A stretch of DNA of 60,000 bases. Origin: Apostichopus japonicus. Its lineage: Eukaryota; Echinodermata; Holothuroidea; Aspidochirotida; Stichopodidae. A program made the position numbers and the translations under genes. The notes below the pieces were generated by a model. That model saw only the letters and a program-made list of their open reading frames with translations, ran no database searches and was not told where the DNA came from. Positions 48,447 to 59,986 of the stretch are shown here, piece after piece (position 1 is the first letter of the stretch; each line of letters begins with the position of its first letter). The DNA is taken from the NCBI RefSeq assembly GCF_037975245.1, contig NC_092579.1, forward strand, positions 26,897,666 through 26,957,665, read 5' to 3'.

Positions 48447-51400
48447 GTATTATTTTATTGATAAATTTTTTTTCTAGATATTTTAAGCTGATTTTACCCA
48501 ACAATTTTCAATCAAGAGTGTGTGTACTTTTCTGTATTTAGTTTCCTTGTAACAAAAGATTCCGTAGTGGATGTTTGGCTTCCATTGGTAGCGGACGACA
48601 GTCCAATGAAATAATTACAGAAAAAATAGGATTCTAAAGGTTGGCATTCAATTATCTTGTTGACACAAAAACTAAAATATGTAAGTGTTAAATTTGTTAA
48701 ATTAGCCTATCTGCTGTCATCATTTAGGAGATTTATTTCTAAAGGTTACTGTTAAAGTGTGTTACTCTTTTACTCAAAATATAGACTGTTTCTACAACTC
48801 AAGAGGTAAGTTGATTGAATGTAATATAATATCTGCAGAACTGCCTCGACTTCTCACTAAGACTTCATTATTATTACTATATAAAACCAATACAACAAAC
48901 CAATGTAAAGCCGCTGGTAGTCAGAAAGCAAAACCTCAGCTGTATCTCGGGTAAAGTAAAACATAAAGACACATAAGCTGCTCATATTTAAAGGATCACA
49001 GACTCTACTAATCATAGTTACAGATTTGCTCCAATCCACCCCTCATAGTCCACCTCCTATCCACCTGAGTTACCCTATTGATTCGTTTGACCAGCAGAGC
49101 CTTTTGGACACTTCATCTTTTAAGTCGCATCCTGAGAGTGATTTGTGGCCAGATGCAATAAAAAATGCAGCTCTAGTTTAATTAATTATTCAAAGATGGA
49201 TATATTTTAGTTATATTAGGCTAACACTTTCTGGAGCATATCAGCTACTATGATAAACCAAGCAGTATCATGTTAGTATCATATTTATGTGGAGGTTTCA
49301 TTTGTATTCATAAATTTTCAATTCTTGGTTGCTTCTTTGGCTTTCCTTGCAATGACACATAAGCTAACAGATACTATAGCTGCATCTCATGAATTCTTCT
49401 GCAAATGCTCATTTTGACATATATGCCGTCAGTAATCAGTATGTAAATATGTATATCATAGGGTATTTATATAGCCCATTTGCACTTTGAATGTTTTGTA
49501 TGGTAAAATGAACTTGAAATGAAATTATAATGTAATGAAATTCAATTTTTCAAAGAAAAAAAATGAAATTATTATGGAAAATGCTTTGCTGGCAACTTGG
49601 GTACATTAATGCCATAATAAATGTTGAAATCCTGGAGAAAGGTTTGTTACCTTTCCGAATCATACGCCCACAAGGACAGATATATCTTTGCCTATCACAC
49701 ATTCAGGGTAAGGGATACTTTAACCTAGCCTACATTTCATATTATAATCTCTCAGCTTGTTAACTGTGCCTTTGCAAATGGCAAAGAAAAGCTTCAACAA
49801 TGAAATGTAGTCTGCTACGTACATTGTATATTTTACAGTTCTGACATTTCTTCAGAATTTTGCATATTGTTATTACAAAATATTGATTTAAAAAACAGTT
49901 TTCTTCACTCACAGTTGTAAGTCTCTCTCTTCTTAATCTTCAGGCTCCCGACTGGGTCGATGGCGATCGTTGTTTCAACTGTAGAACCGAATTTGGGGTG
50001 ATTCAGAGGAAGGTATGATCTCATGCAGCTGTCTCATGAACTATCTTAACAAGTTTTTAAAGCCCAGCTTCCCACCCTATACTCTGGTTATCAAAAATTG
50101 TGATTTCCATGGCTACTCTGACTGATCAATTTTTAAGGGCCCTGAAACCACCTAATGTTCAATCCCTGGGGATTTGACTGTTGGACTACACATTGATGGA
50201 CTTGATTACAAGTTTGATTTGATCCCACATTTGATCGAAAGTTTCATGAACAACCTCATAGAAATTTATACATATTAAAACTTTGCTTGACAGGAAGGAA
50301 ATCTACTGTCAGATTCTGTAGGAAACATAGTTGACAAATCCATTCTTCTTCCACTAACCAGCTCAAGAACACCTTTTGTAGGTTGTGGCTGATACTTTGG
50401 GAAGTGTAGGTTTAAATAATTTGAGTCACTATCAGGGGTCTGCTATCTTTGATGACTTACAATTAGATTGTTTTCTACTACAATGCTGATAAGCTCATTG
50501 CCAATCTTCTACAACAAAAAAGAGTTTATCTGGTTTTGGTGAACTTCTCTGGCAAACTCCAAAAATCATTGCCATTTATTATTTCCAAACTAGGGCAACC
50601 ATCTTCTATTTTTTATTTTTATTTTAGAACAAGATGTATGATGTTACATAATGTGTCCTTCCTTATTAAAGCTCTGTTGGGCAATACTGGAAGGGATTAA
50701 ATATGCATATTCATATATTTCTGTTTTCATCTGCCTTATAGTCAGACAAAAATTTAAGGGTATAACCAAGGCAAAATGTTCTTCCATAAGCAAAAGAAGT
50801 TCCTTCTCGTACAACCTTTGCAAAACAAGATCACTTCCCGCTGATATTTGGTAGTGAAGATGTAGATGATAAGAGTTATTTATCAATGGCTGGTTTGGTG
50901 TCCAGTTTTCTTTTCAGAGAAGTGAGACTGTAATGTTCAGCTTCCTTGATTTGGAGCAGTTTAAGACTATCGATATTGCAATGAACTTGTTTTTGGGTAG
51001 CTATCAGTGCTATGACCAATCATATTCATTGTAACAAAAGCTATTTATTTATTTCTTTTTTAATAGCTAGAGCTATTTGCACCTCCTGGTTTTCATTAAA
51101 ATCAATGCTTACAACACTTTTTTGATTTTCATTTATTGAGGTCATTCTTTTGCATATTTAACGTATATATGTTTAATAGTTTGCTTTTGAATTTCTGGTA
51201 TATAATTCTAGTCATGTGTGTCATATCGTAGACCATTCTTTGCTTGTTATCGGACAGTTTCCTTGATATATATTTTGGACCATATCTTATATTTATTGGT
51301 TGGTTTTCACAGCATCACTGCCGCCACTGTGGTCAGGTATTCTGCAGCAAGTGTTCCAGCAAGGAGAGCAACATTCCCAAGTTTGGAATCGAGAGACCCG

Positions 51401-54400
51401 TCCGAGTCTGCGATCCGTGCCATGGAAAGCTAACGGGGTAAAAATTCAAAAGCAAATTTTTAGTTTGTCTTACTTTTCATGTGAGAATTTAATAGCTGGG
51501 AATTGTAGTGATATGGAAGTGTGACCTGTTAATTGATCCTAACGACTTCTTCTACAAATGCTTCTGGGATAGTCGACCTTGGAAACTGAGGTTTTTCTTG
51601 CACTGTTTGTAAATGTAGTGATGGGTAGCAACTTAAAAACTTTTGACATCGTTAGTAGGAGGATTTACCCGGACTCTTACATTCCGAGTAGTTAGGTAAA
51701 ACACTATCATGTATCGTTAACTTGTGACCCCTTCATCGCCATGCCATCGACGCTGGTAAATCGAGATTTGCTTCTCAGACTGATACTACCATCCTTCTCA
51801 ACTGGGGGGGGGGGGGGGGTTTGTAAGGGCAAAAAGAGGTCTTTAACATCTGAAGGGTACTGTTAACATTTTACCGACTTTATGCTGTCAAGATGGTCGA
51901 AAAATATCCACATCTTGCAAAGGAAATTAACATTTCCCACAACTTTGGTGGGACTTAGGTCGTTTGGTGGTTCTATGTCTGGGAGGGCATGAACATGGTC
52001 AGTAGATGACAAAAAAAGAGTTGAATAAACAAGGTGTCACAACACAGGACTCTGTTTATATTTACAGGAAAGGTGGCTCGGAAGGAGCACCGGCCGGGGC
52101 GGCTGAAAACGATCTGCCTGCTGAATACTTGAATAGCCCCCTCTCACAGCAACCACAGGTAATCAGTTTGAAAACTTCAATTAAAATCTGCTAGCTTTAA
52201 CCATCACTGAAGTCAAGGAAAGAGCTTTCTTATGAATTGAATCTCAAGGGAATACAACAGAAAATACATGGCATGTGTCTTGATTCTCTTGTTAAAGTTT
52301 ATTGGGCTGTTGTATATCGTGAGCTGAAAATCATCCAAACTATTGTTGGCGTGTCTTTTCTACAAATTATGGCCATCAACTCCTGCATGGTTTTGCTAAA
52401 AGTTTAATTCTTCAGCATTCAAGAAACAATTACTATACAGCCACTATCCTTAATGATTGGTTTTTAATTATTTCACTTTGACTGCTTTCCAACTGTGACA
52501 TGATTTATCAATGGCCAGTAATTGAAGTTGTTCATTAATTCTGACCCAAGACCTCTGACCTTTCCCAGGTGCCTCAAAAGAAGAGTGAGGATGAGTTGAA
52601 GGAAGAAGAGGAACTGCAGCTAGCCCTTGCTCTGTCTCTTGATGAAGCAGAAAATAAACACATCGTAAGTCATCCATTCCCCCTTCTCTACTTTCTCCAC
52701 AATTCATCCTCTGTCGTCGATCTCAAAATATTATAGGATTAAAAAAACAAGAAAATTTGGAAGAGCAAAGATGTTATTGACTAGTGGATGAAAATGGGTA
52801 ATATATCTAACATAGAAAAGCAGACAGTGATTGTTTCCTTTTTGTTGTTGAAATGCATCCAGCTGGTTTCATACATGAAATGAAAGTTACATGAAGAAAC
52901 TTACCTAATGTTAAGCAATCTTGCATTGACTCTCTTGTTAGGATACCGATGTAGGTTTGTGTCTCTGTGTGTCATACTTTAAGAGATATATTGTAATTTG
53001 TCTTTTGTTTTGTTAGATTAAAAAAGAGAAGGGTAAAGGAAGTACCACAACCTCTGCTCCGTCTGCACCCAGCTCAACGTACTCTGCTCCTCAGGTGAGC
53101 GGAAAACTCTCTAGTCTTACAGACCCCAATCCCCAGCCCATCCGAATCCATTTTCACTTTTGTTTTTCACCTACTGAATGAAGAATTTTAAATCCCATTT
53201 CCATGAAGTTGATATCACAACTTCCCCTGTTTCCATGGTAACAACTTCCCAAGGCTTTCACTCATGGGTTCCACTTCTTTTTTCATTTGAGAACACTAGT
53301 TTGTTTCGTTTTCTTACTTTCCATAATTATATATGATGATATTATTGTAGAACATTTCCCAGTTGACAGTGTTCTGTCATAAATGACTGCTTGATATTTA
53401 AATTTTCGTTTCTAGTAACTTGTATGAAGTGTTGCTACCAAGCCCATACATACTATTAACTACCAAGCCCATAACTACTATTCAGTAATGCTCAGATTTA
53501 TTAGAAAATTACAATATTCCCTCAGATTTATCAGAAAATTACAATATTCCCTCTTTCTTCTGTAGAGTTCTTCTTCAGCCCCTGCTTTCGAGCAAGAACT
53601 GGACCCAGAGGTAATCTATGGTCTTTTTTTTTAATAATTAATTTCTCTTTGCTTTTTTTCGCTAATATTTATCGTTTGAAGGTTTTATTCCACACTCTTT
53701 CTATAGTTTGGTCTTTACTCTTTCAATGTATTGTATGATCCTTGGAGAAAAAAAATGCAGTGGAAAAGTTTGACAGTGTTTTTGTCAAAAGCTTGGTTCA
53801 CAACTGACTGGTGCAAAAAAGATTTGTATGGGTAGGAATTCAACCATCCTAATCCTACAATGGACATATTGTGTAACATAACAATGGTAGATAGAATTTT
53901 ACAAACATGTTGCAATTCTCCCATCGTTGTGATACCCTTCAAAATGTTGGTGTATAGTGGCTTTTTGTGTTGTTTATGGGGGGGGGGGGGGTGGGGCGAA
54001 GGGAAGGGAGTGGGATGAGTTTGTGAAACTTCGATGAAATAATCCCTCGTTACTGCAGTTTGTTAGCTTAATCGGTTTTTAAGTGAAGTATAAAAGCAAT
54101 GGAATTGAAAAACGTCCAATTTGGTTTGTCTCTTTCAGTTGGCTCGTTACCTGAATCGCAACTACTGGGAGTCCAAGCACGACGAGGGGCTCGCTGGAAT
54201 GACACCTTCTGCTCCGGGGGTGCCTGCAACAGCGCCACCTATATCCCATGCAACAAACTCAGAGCCTATCTACGCCCAAAGCGGCCAAACCCAATCTGTA
54301 AGTCGTCCATTCCTGTTATCAATTTATATCACATATATTCATGTTCACCACTTCTTTTTTATCCTTGCAAACATTTCTAATGCACAATGAGTTTCAGGTT

Positions 54401-57400
54401 TCTGACATAACTTTGATTTATAACAATATTTGTTGTCACTTGAGGAGTGTTGCCTACTCCAATTTAAAGCAGCTTATTGTGTTGATTTGATAAAGCTGTT
54501 GAAGCTGTTTTTATACTAAAATCTCAAACCTCAAAATCAATAGAGTTCATTAGTCAACATTCAATTGAAATTTGAAATGTTTATGTATCTTGCAACTGTG
54601 TTTCATATAATGCTATGAAAAGTGTCCAGATGACAAAATTTTGAGAATTTAATCAAGTTCTTTAATTCCTTACTCATGAAACTTCATTTCGCCAGGAAAA
54701 TCTCCACGAGTACCTTGGTATGATCAATTCATTCTTTATTTCAAGTAATATTCGGCACATAGAAAACAACTGCGGACCGAAGGTAAAATAGCTGCTCTGA
54801 ACATAATTTTTTTTTTTATTAATTTAGTTTGTGTTTATAATTTTTTTTTTTACAGGAGGTGCAGCAGAACGGGGACGAGGATGACGACGAGCAGCAGTTT
54901 ATCCGAGCAATGTCCGGGAGCATCGACGTCCTCGTGAACCGGATGAGGAGCGATTCCTCGAGAGGCAGGAGCATCGCCAGCGACACCACCGTACAGGGTC
55001 TGTTCCAGACTCTGCACCACATGCACCCCCGCCTGCTGAAGATGATGCAAGAGAGGGAGGAGAAACGAGGTGAGTAAATAAACTCTGCTAACACTTGGAA
55101 AAGTTGTTGCTTTTCAGGTTCCTGTAGGTCTTGGAATGTGAGGAACGAGATTGATTTATGGAGATGATTGGTCGTTTTTTGTTGTTTTTATTAATGACAT
55201 TCCATTACTGGTCATATTAACACAAGTTGCTAAGTGCAGTGCTGTGTTAGTTTATAATTCTAGGAAGTGTCTCTTTGGAATCATAAGGGCTGGTTCTTAG
55301 CGTCACTCATTAATGTCATTTTACATATTTGGATCGGTTGGAGGTAGTTTTGTGCTGAAACAAATATATAAAAATATTTATGTTGGTGCCCTTTTTTGAA
55401 TTTTTTATCGTGTTCTATGAACTTGGTTTATGGGATATGCAAGAGTTGCTAGGAAGTGATGTATGAGATGAAAAGAAGTGTTTGCTGCAAGAACACACAG
55501 CAGGCAAGATGAGAGAGAGAATGAGCTGAGGCAAACTAGGTGTGTCTGGTGTATAGTGTGGTGTGAACCCTCACTGTTATGGAGTGTGGAATAAGGGTAA
55601 GCTAACTATTCTATGCAGAACTTAACCTCAAGAAGATTGGGTGGACCAGACAAAGTTGGAGTTGGGGATGTGACAGTGTTTTCTACTACATAGTAAAGAA
55701 TAATGGGTGTGTAGGAAAAATGGGAGGGGGAGAGGGGGGGGTGGTTGCAAATGAGAATGGGAGGTTGTGAGGAAAATTTCACCTTGCATTTCAACCATTG
55801 ACAGTGCAGCCACCGAAAGACAGTTTCTTATAATCAACATCTCCTTGTGTGTAAACTGAGAGTAACATATCAAAAGTTGTAAGAGATAGGAATCTATATA
55901 TAACTCTTCCTGTATAACAAAATATATGCCACAGATAAAGATCCATATACAACAATGTTATATAACTTACCATCAATTTTCTTATATATGTTACCCTATG
56001 GCATGATAGAGCACTCCCAGTGTGTCTGAGAGGGGAACAGGGATCAAGAGGGTTATTTGATAACAAAACTCTTGTGTGATTGGTTTTCATCTTGACCTTG
56101 ATTTCAGCTCAAATGGAAGCTCTCCAGGATAAGTTGGCTCAGATCCGAGATGCAAGGGAAGCACTTGACGCTCTGAGAGAAGAGCACAGAGAGAAGCTGA
56201 AGAGAGAGGCAGAGGAGGCCGAGAGGCTTCGACAGATTCAGATGGCACAGAAGTTGGAAGTGATGAGAAGGAAGAAACAGGTTTGTTTTTTAGCAATTCC
56301 ATCTGTGTTTGTTTGATTGACTAAATGATATAAAACCTTAAAATATCCGGAATTAAATCGCATCTCTTCACTGACGCAGTTCCAAGTTTTATCAAATCAG
56401 ATTTGAGGTTGCTTTGAAGTCAACCAGTGTACACTGTGTGGCTTCTCATTGTTACATAGGGATGTCATAATAATCAGAGGTGGATTAAGGATTTTAAAAT
56501 ACGAGAGGGTGTGGCCCTAGGGTCATTGAAGCGGACACCCAAATAGATTGGACGGATGCAAAATCATAAATAGAAACACATTCTCTACTCGCGTTCCTTT
56601 TTTGTCAAAACTAAATGAAGTACACAAGATGGATGTGCATTTAGCTATGCCAAGCTTTTACTTTAGGCAACCACTATTCCTAGTACCATTATTCCGTGTC
56701 TGTCCCAGACTTCACCAGAGCAAGCCATTCGAAGGACACATTTAACTAATACTAGCAAGTTATTGCTTGGCTGGGTGTTAGGTCACTGGGTGCATTGTTT
56801 TTCAATGAGATATCTGTTACAGAGTATTCAGGTCAAGATATGTGTTCTTGTTTGTCCGAGTAATGTTTCAAACATTATGTTTACTCTCTCAGTACACCAA
56901 GGCAGGGCAAAGTGAATCATGCATGGGTGACGTTTATATTTGGAAGTTTCATTTGCCGCATCTTTCAAATGGGCCAAAACTTTAGGGAAAAAGTAAATAG
57001 TCAAGATTGTTTAGTAATTATTGGTGAAAAAAAAAGAAGCAACTTTTAGGTAGGTATCAGTTTGCCGTGGTAACTAGGAAATGCATAACAAGGCTGTTAA
57101 AACATGTGATTATAAGAAAACAAATGAAATATAATTATCAATTTAGGAAACATTTATGAATATTCAATATGCAATTTTTTTTTTTTTTGTATTTTTTTTT
57201 GTAGGAGATGTTGCAGATGCAACAGCAGAAAGCACTGATGAGGATGCAAGAGCAGGAAAGGGAGAGACAGATTTGGCTGGAGCAACAACGACAACAGATG
57301 CAGATGAGACAAACACAATACACCTTCCTCCCTCAGGGACTGCCAGGCCAGCAGCAGTTTCCACCGGAGGTAAGGCCCCTTTTATCCCTTGGTTGCTTTA

Positions 57401-58496
57401 ATATTTTGATTAGAAGAAGTGGTATTGTTTGGGCAGTAGAAACTAAACTGCTTCCAAGGGGTGGGGGGGGTGAGCACCAAAACATTGCCATGTGAGAGAG
57501 GTAATTAAAAAATTGTGGTTAACTTATTCAGTTAGTTTACTGTTAAAAAATTTATGGAATCTTTTTCCCACTCTCCTTCTCCCCATGGCAAAAGTGATGT
57601 CCAATAGTGATTTTTCCCAGAACCCCTTTTAGTGTCATCTGCATTGGTTTCTGAAATATTTGTATATTTCCCTTCGTATGGTGGTGCTTTAACCATCATT
57701 AAACATCACCAACTTTATGAGTACACAAATACATTTATGAACACACTTCTATTGCTGAATGTTGTATGCTGCCACCTAACATGGCTAACATTTATTGTTT
57801 TCTTATCAGTATGGGTCACCATCTCACATGCACTATGGTGCTCAGCAAGGATACCCCAGCGGTCCTCAGCCTGGCATGGAGGTCCCTGTAGGACAACCTC
57901 CTTCAGGATACCAACCTGGTATGTATCAACAGCCTCAACAGAAACCTCCAGGGCAAGGGGGCATGGAGGGCCAGTACCAACCGGGGCAACAGCCACCACC
58001 ACAGGGGGCATTCCCACCAGGCCAATATCAACAGCAGGAAGGCTACACGCCATTGTCGTCCGTTGACTACCAGGCCGGTGCACCGGGACAGAACCCATAC
58101 AGCATGCAAGGAATGCAGGCAGCTCTGCCCAACCAACCACCTGGCATGCAGCAGCAACAACAACAGCCACCTCCTCCCCCACAGCAAACTATACCACAAT
58201 CTCAGCAGCAGCAGCAGCACCACTACCAACCAACCACCACTGCACCACAGTATGGTGTGCCACCTGGTCAGCCACAACAAGTCCCAGGTGGGGCCCCCAT
58301 ACAACAGCCACCACCCATGGGTTACCAACAACCCAACATGGGGTACCAAGGAGGGTATGGACCACCTGCGGGACAGATGCCTCCACAGGGACAGATTCCA
58401 ATACAGGGCCAAATGCCTCAACAAGGCCAGGTACCCCCTCAACAACAGCAGCAGGTGCATGATAGACCAGAAGAAACACTCATTTCATTTGATTAA
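42419..58496 (+). CDS. HGS: HGS/Hrs, ESCRT-0 ubiquitin-sorting subunit (17 coding exons)
   Basis: ESCRT-0 scaffold on early endosomes: binds PI3P and ubiquitinated cargo, recruits clathrin and ESCRT-I. Exons: 42419-42455, 43198-43282, 43963-44038, 44559-44651, 45451-45571, 48394-48446, 49944-50012, 51313-51437, 52068-52158, 52569-52664, 53017-53094, 53566-53610, 54139-54297, 54856-55069, 56108-56280, 57205-57369, 57810-58496. They give 788 aa (human 777), all phases consistent. Domain order: VHS 1-155, FYVE 156-219, UIM about 262-278, PSAP motifs 297-300 and 346-349, coiled-coil core about 377-560, Pro/Gln-rich tail, and the clathrin box LISFD at the extreme C-terminus. The ATG at 42419 fits the family N-terminus. 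Intron 5 holds a Gypsy element. Confidence 0.96.
45733..46229 (+). repeat. 5' LTR of the Gypsy element
   Basis: 497 bp, TG...CA. It differs from the 3' LTR at only about seven to nine positions by eye (for example GTGTGGGCG against GTGTGAGCG, AAACGTATC against AAATGTATC). Confidence 0.93.
46390..46611 (+). pseudogene. Remnant of Gypsy integrase C-terminus
   Basis: An open frame ending in TAA at 46609-46611 reads GRCKIQEKWEEDVYII, QPNPDIPVYVIFPENGKGKK and IHRNELKLC. This is the recognisable tail of Ty3/Gypsy pol (the DRWE/QPNPDIPVYVV/HRNLL signature). The upstream integrase core and everything before it are deleted. The short open frame downstream (46644-46841) may be the 3' pol/spacer end. 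Confidence 0.8.
47298..47794 (+). repeat. 3' LTR of the Gypsy element
   Basis: 497 bp, preceded by the polypurine tract. A second tract-like sequence (AGGTGGAAAGAAAG) followed by the first bases of an LTR (TGTAAATGAGCGATTGT) sits about 70 bp upstream at 47214-47246, a partial duplication of the tract/LTR junction. Confidence 0.93.
49944..51437 (+). CDS. HGS: HGS exons 7-8: FYVE zinc finger
   Basis: Residues 156-219. All eight zinc ligands are visible: Cys165, 168, 181, 184, 189, 192, 211 and 214. The PI3P-binding signatures are present as WVDG (159-162), RKHHCRHCG (177-185) and RVC (209-211). The domain is split between the two exons exactly before HHCR. Confidence 0.97.
52068..52664 (+). 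CDS. HGS: HGS exons 9-10: linker and ubiquitin-interacting motif
   Basis: Exon 9 encodes a Gly/Ala-rich linker and LPAEYLNSPLSQQPQ (human LPPEYLTSPLSQQSQ). Exon 10 encodes the UIM EEEELQLALALSLDEAE at about residues 262-278, with the acidic patch and Ala-x-x-Leu/Ser register of double-sided UIMs. Confidence 0.95.
53017..54297 (+). CDS. HGS: HGS exons 11-13: PSAP motifs and DPELARYLNRNYWE
   Basis: Exon 11 (53017-53094) contains SAPSAPSS (PSAP at 297-300). Exon 12 (53566-53610) ends ELDPE, and exon 13 (54139-54297) continues LARYLNRNYWESKHDEG and TPSAPG (PSAP at 346-349, equivalent to the human TSG101-binding site). The DPELARYLNRNYWE block is near-identical to human. Confidence 0.94.
54696..54782 (+). 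CDS. Possible 29-codon HGS cassette exon
   Basis: Between exons 13 and 14, TTTCGCCAG| precedes an 87-nt open stretch ending GACCGAAG|GTAAAA. Both flanking exons join in phase 0, so inclusion would insert 29 residues starting ENLHEYLGMINSFFIS without a frameshift. There is no vertebrate counterpart that I know. An 87-nt stop-free stretch could arise by chance. Confidence 0.2.
54856..57369 (+). CDS. HGS: HGS exons 14-16: helical ESCRT-0 core
   Basis: Exon 14 (54856-55069) encodes acidic EVQQNGDEDDDEQQFIRAMS and VNRMRSDSSRGRSIASD. Exon 15 (56108-56280) reads LQDKLAQIRDAREALDALRE and ends KLEVMRRKKQ. Exon 16 (57205-57369) is a Q/R/E-rich helix from EMLQMQQQKAL to QQFPPE. This is the coiled coil that pairs with STAM in ESCRT-0. 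Confidence 0.95.
56470..56550 (+). mobile_element. Interspersed repeat fragment (same family as about 6930)
   Basis: Matches the 6924-7030 fragment in order and spacing (GGNGGATTNAGGA, AGGGGTNNTTGAAGC). It lies in HGS intron 15. No terminal repeats were resolved. Confidence 0.45.
57810..58496 (+). CDS. HGS: HGS exon 17: Pro/Gln-rich tail and clathrin box
   Basis: A single 687-nt exon encodes 228 low-complexity residues rich in P, Q, G, Y and M (for example GYQQPNMGYQGGYGPP), then EETLISFD and TAA at 58494-58496. The terminal LISFD is the clathrin-binding box, identical to human. Codon choice is GC-richer than in the introns. Confidence 0.95.
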   Translation, partial: YGSPSHMHYGAQQGYPSGPQPGMEVPVGQPPSGYQPGMYQQPQQKPPGQGGMEGQYQPGQQPPPQGAFPPGQYQQQEGYTPLSSVDYQAGAPGQNPYSMQGMQAALPNQPPGMQQQQQQPPPPPQQTIPQSQQQQQHHYQPTTTAPQYGVPPGQPQQVPGGAPIQQPPPMGYQQPNMGYQGGYGPPAGQMPPQGQIPIQGQMPQQGQVPPQQQQQVHDRPEETLISFD

Positions 58497-59740
58497 ATAT
58501 TTGGTATGATTTGCTACTTTTATCATAATGATAGCTTTTACATGGGTAGTTATGAAACAATAACAGCAGAGATGTGAATCGCATGAGACATTGAGATAAA
58601 GCTAGTATCATGTTGAATAATAGAATTGGCTAAAAGGTGTTGGTTGGCATACGTGAATCACTTTAAAACTTTGAGCAGAGAAACAAGTCTGCAGTAAACA
58701 ATGCTCGTTTTGGAAAGGAAGTTTCATAATCAAACTTTGAAAGCCATTCAGTAATTTTTTTTTTAAAGTTTTCATGCAATGCTTATGCTTTGGACTGTTA
58801 CATATTAGATGTGTTTTACAAGCTGCTACCCATTTCACAAGAAATCATCATACTGAAAAAGATATCCTTAATTCAGCTTGATTTTGAACAGTTAGCAAAG
58901 CAAGATGGAAGATGAATGGGCATTGGATCCATTTGTTGACATTGGAGTATTGTCTGGCATTACAGGATACTGTGATATCGTCAATACATCCACACAGGGA
59001 CAGATACAGTGTTGTTTGACTTGTAAGTACACTGTTGTGTGTAACAGTTGAGTGGTGACTGCTTTGCTTGTCAAGATGATTGATATCCATTTGTTATCTG
59101 AAATCACACAGTGCACACCCCAATCGGCTAGCGATCAGTTGATCACACTGATAGCACAAATGGTTAAAGCGGCTGGTTTGTACTTGGAATGTAACAACTC
59201 TTGGCATACAAATAGCTCGGTGGAGGGAATAATTTAGAGTCTTAAAACATTCAAAGTGTTAAATTCTGGAGAGAAAGGAAGACCAGCCATAATGGACTCG
59301 TTTATTAAATTATGATTATTATTATTATTATTATGATTCACAATTAAATTAATAGTGAAATGCAACCAGCAGCTTTAAAGATAATTGTCTGTTTTTTGTT
59401 GTTGTTTCTTTTTACCCCAGAGTTTGTGTCCACGCTAAGGTTTCATTTCATGCATACTGGTGACTAAGATTCAACAACTCATTTTGCGTAATACCTAGCA
59501 TATTCTGCTGATACATCGTTGCATGCTTTTTACATTTATAAAATCATTCGCTGAGACCACTTTTCTTATTTCATGAGGCCGAATAATTTCCAGCTTTGCT
59601 AAAAACTGTCTGGGTAGATTAAAAAAATAGAAAAAGAGCAAAACATGTCTTTGTTAGATCAGGATTGGAGCGAAGAATGTTGTTGCCCTTACAGTGTCTT
59701 TCTAACCGAAAGTCAAATGATAAGTCTTGCATAAACTTAG
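58497..59740 (+). other. HGS 3' UTR and flank
   Basis: Non-coding sequence after the HGS stop. No perfect AATAAA was seen; ATTAAA variants occur near 59307 and 59345, beside a short (ATT)n run at 59313-59335. No other feature recognised. Confidence 0.5.
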
Positions 59741-59746
59741 CAGCCA

Positions 59747-59986
59747 TCAAAAGAAATTGTTTGAAAAACAGATCAGGTTGTTGATTCTTCGACTCTCAGC
59801 AATAGTGATGGATGGAGAACTGAGTTGTTCCTTTTTTCTCAGATACCGCATATCAATGATCTCTGTATTCTGTTTAATCTGTTTCCAATATGTTTTGTGT
59901 AGCCTCTCAACAGTGTATTCATTAACATGTAACAATTTTCTGAAGTTGTCTTTAAAGCTTCCCATACCTGGATTATCATTTATCAA
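59747..59986 (-). CDS. Possible terminal exon of a convergent gene (partial)
   Basis: On the - strand, ATAATCCAG| at about 59986 is an acceptor-like site followed by an open frame MGSFKDNFRKLLHVNEYTVE, continuing through YWKQIKQNTEIIDMRYLRKK to TGA at 59747. Its composition (K, R, E, N, few low-complexity runs) looks more protein-like than other frames nearby. No family is recognised and the rest of the gene would lie beyond 60000. Confidence 0.3.
   Translation of the reverse strand: MINDNPGMGSFKDNFRKLLHVNEYTVERLHKTYWKQIKQNTEIIDMRYLRKKEQLSSPSITIAESRRINNLICFSNNFF

Noticed and set aside
54696-54717. 22-nt micro-exon ending at CTTG|GTATGA
   Set aside because: It would shift the HGS frame; only the longer 87-nt version keeps phase.
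54850-55094. Minus-strand open frames over HGS exon 14
   Set aside because: Shadow of the conserved + strand exon, whose protein aligns with human HGS.
57715-58479. Long minus-strand and alternate-frame open frames over HGS exon 17
   Set aside because: By-products of the CAG/CCA-rich coding exon; the HGS frame with its conserved LISFD end is the real one.
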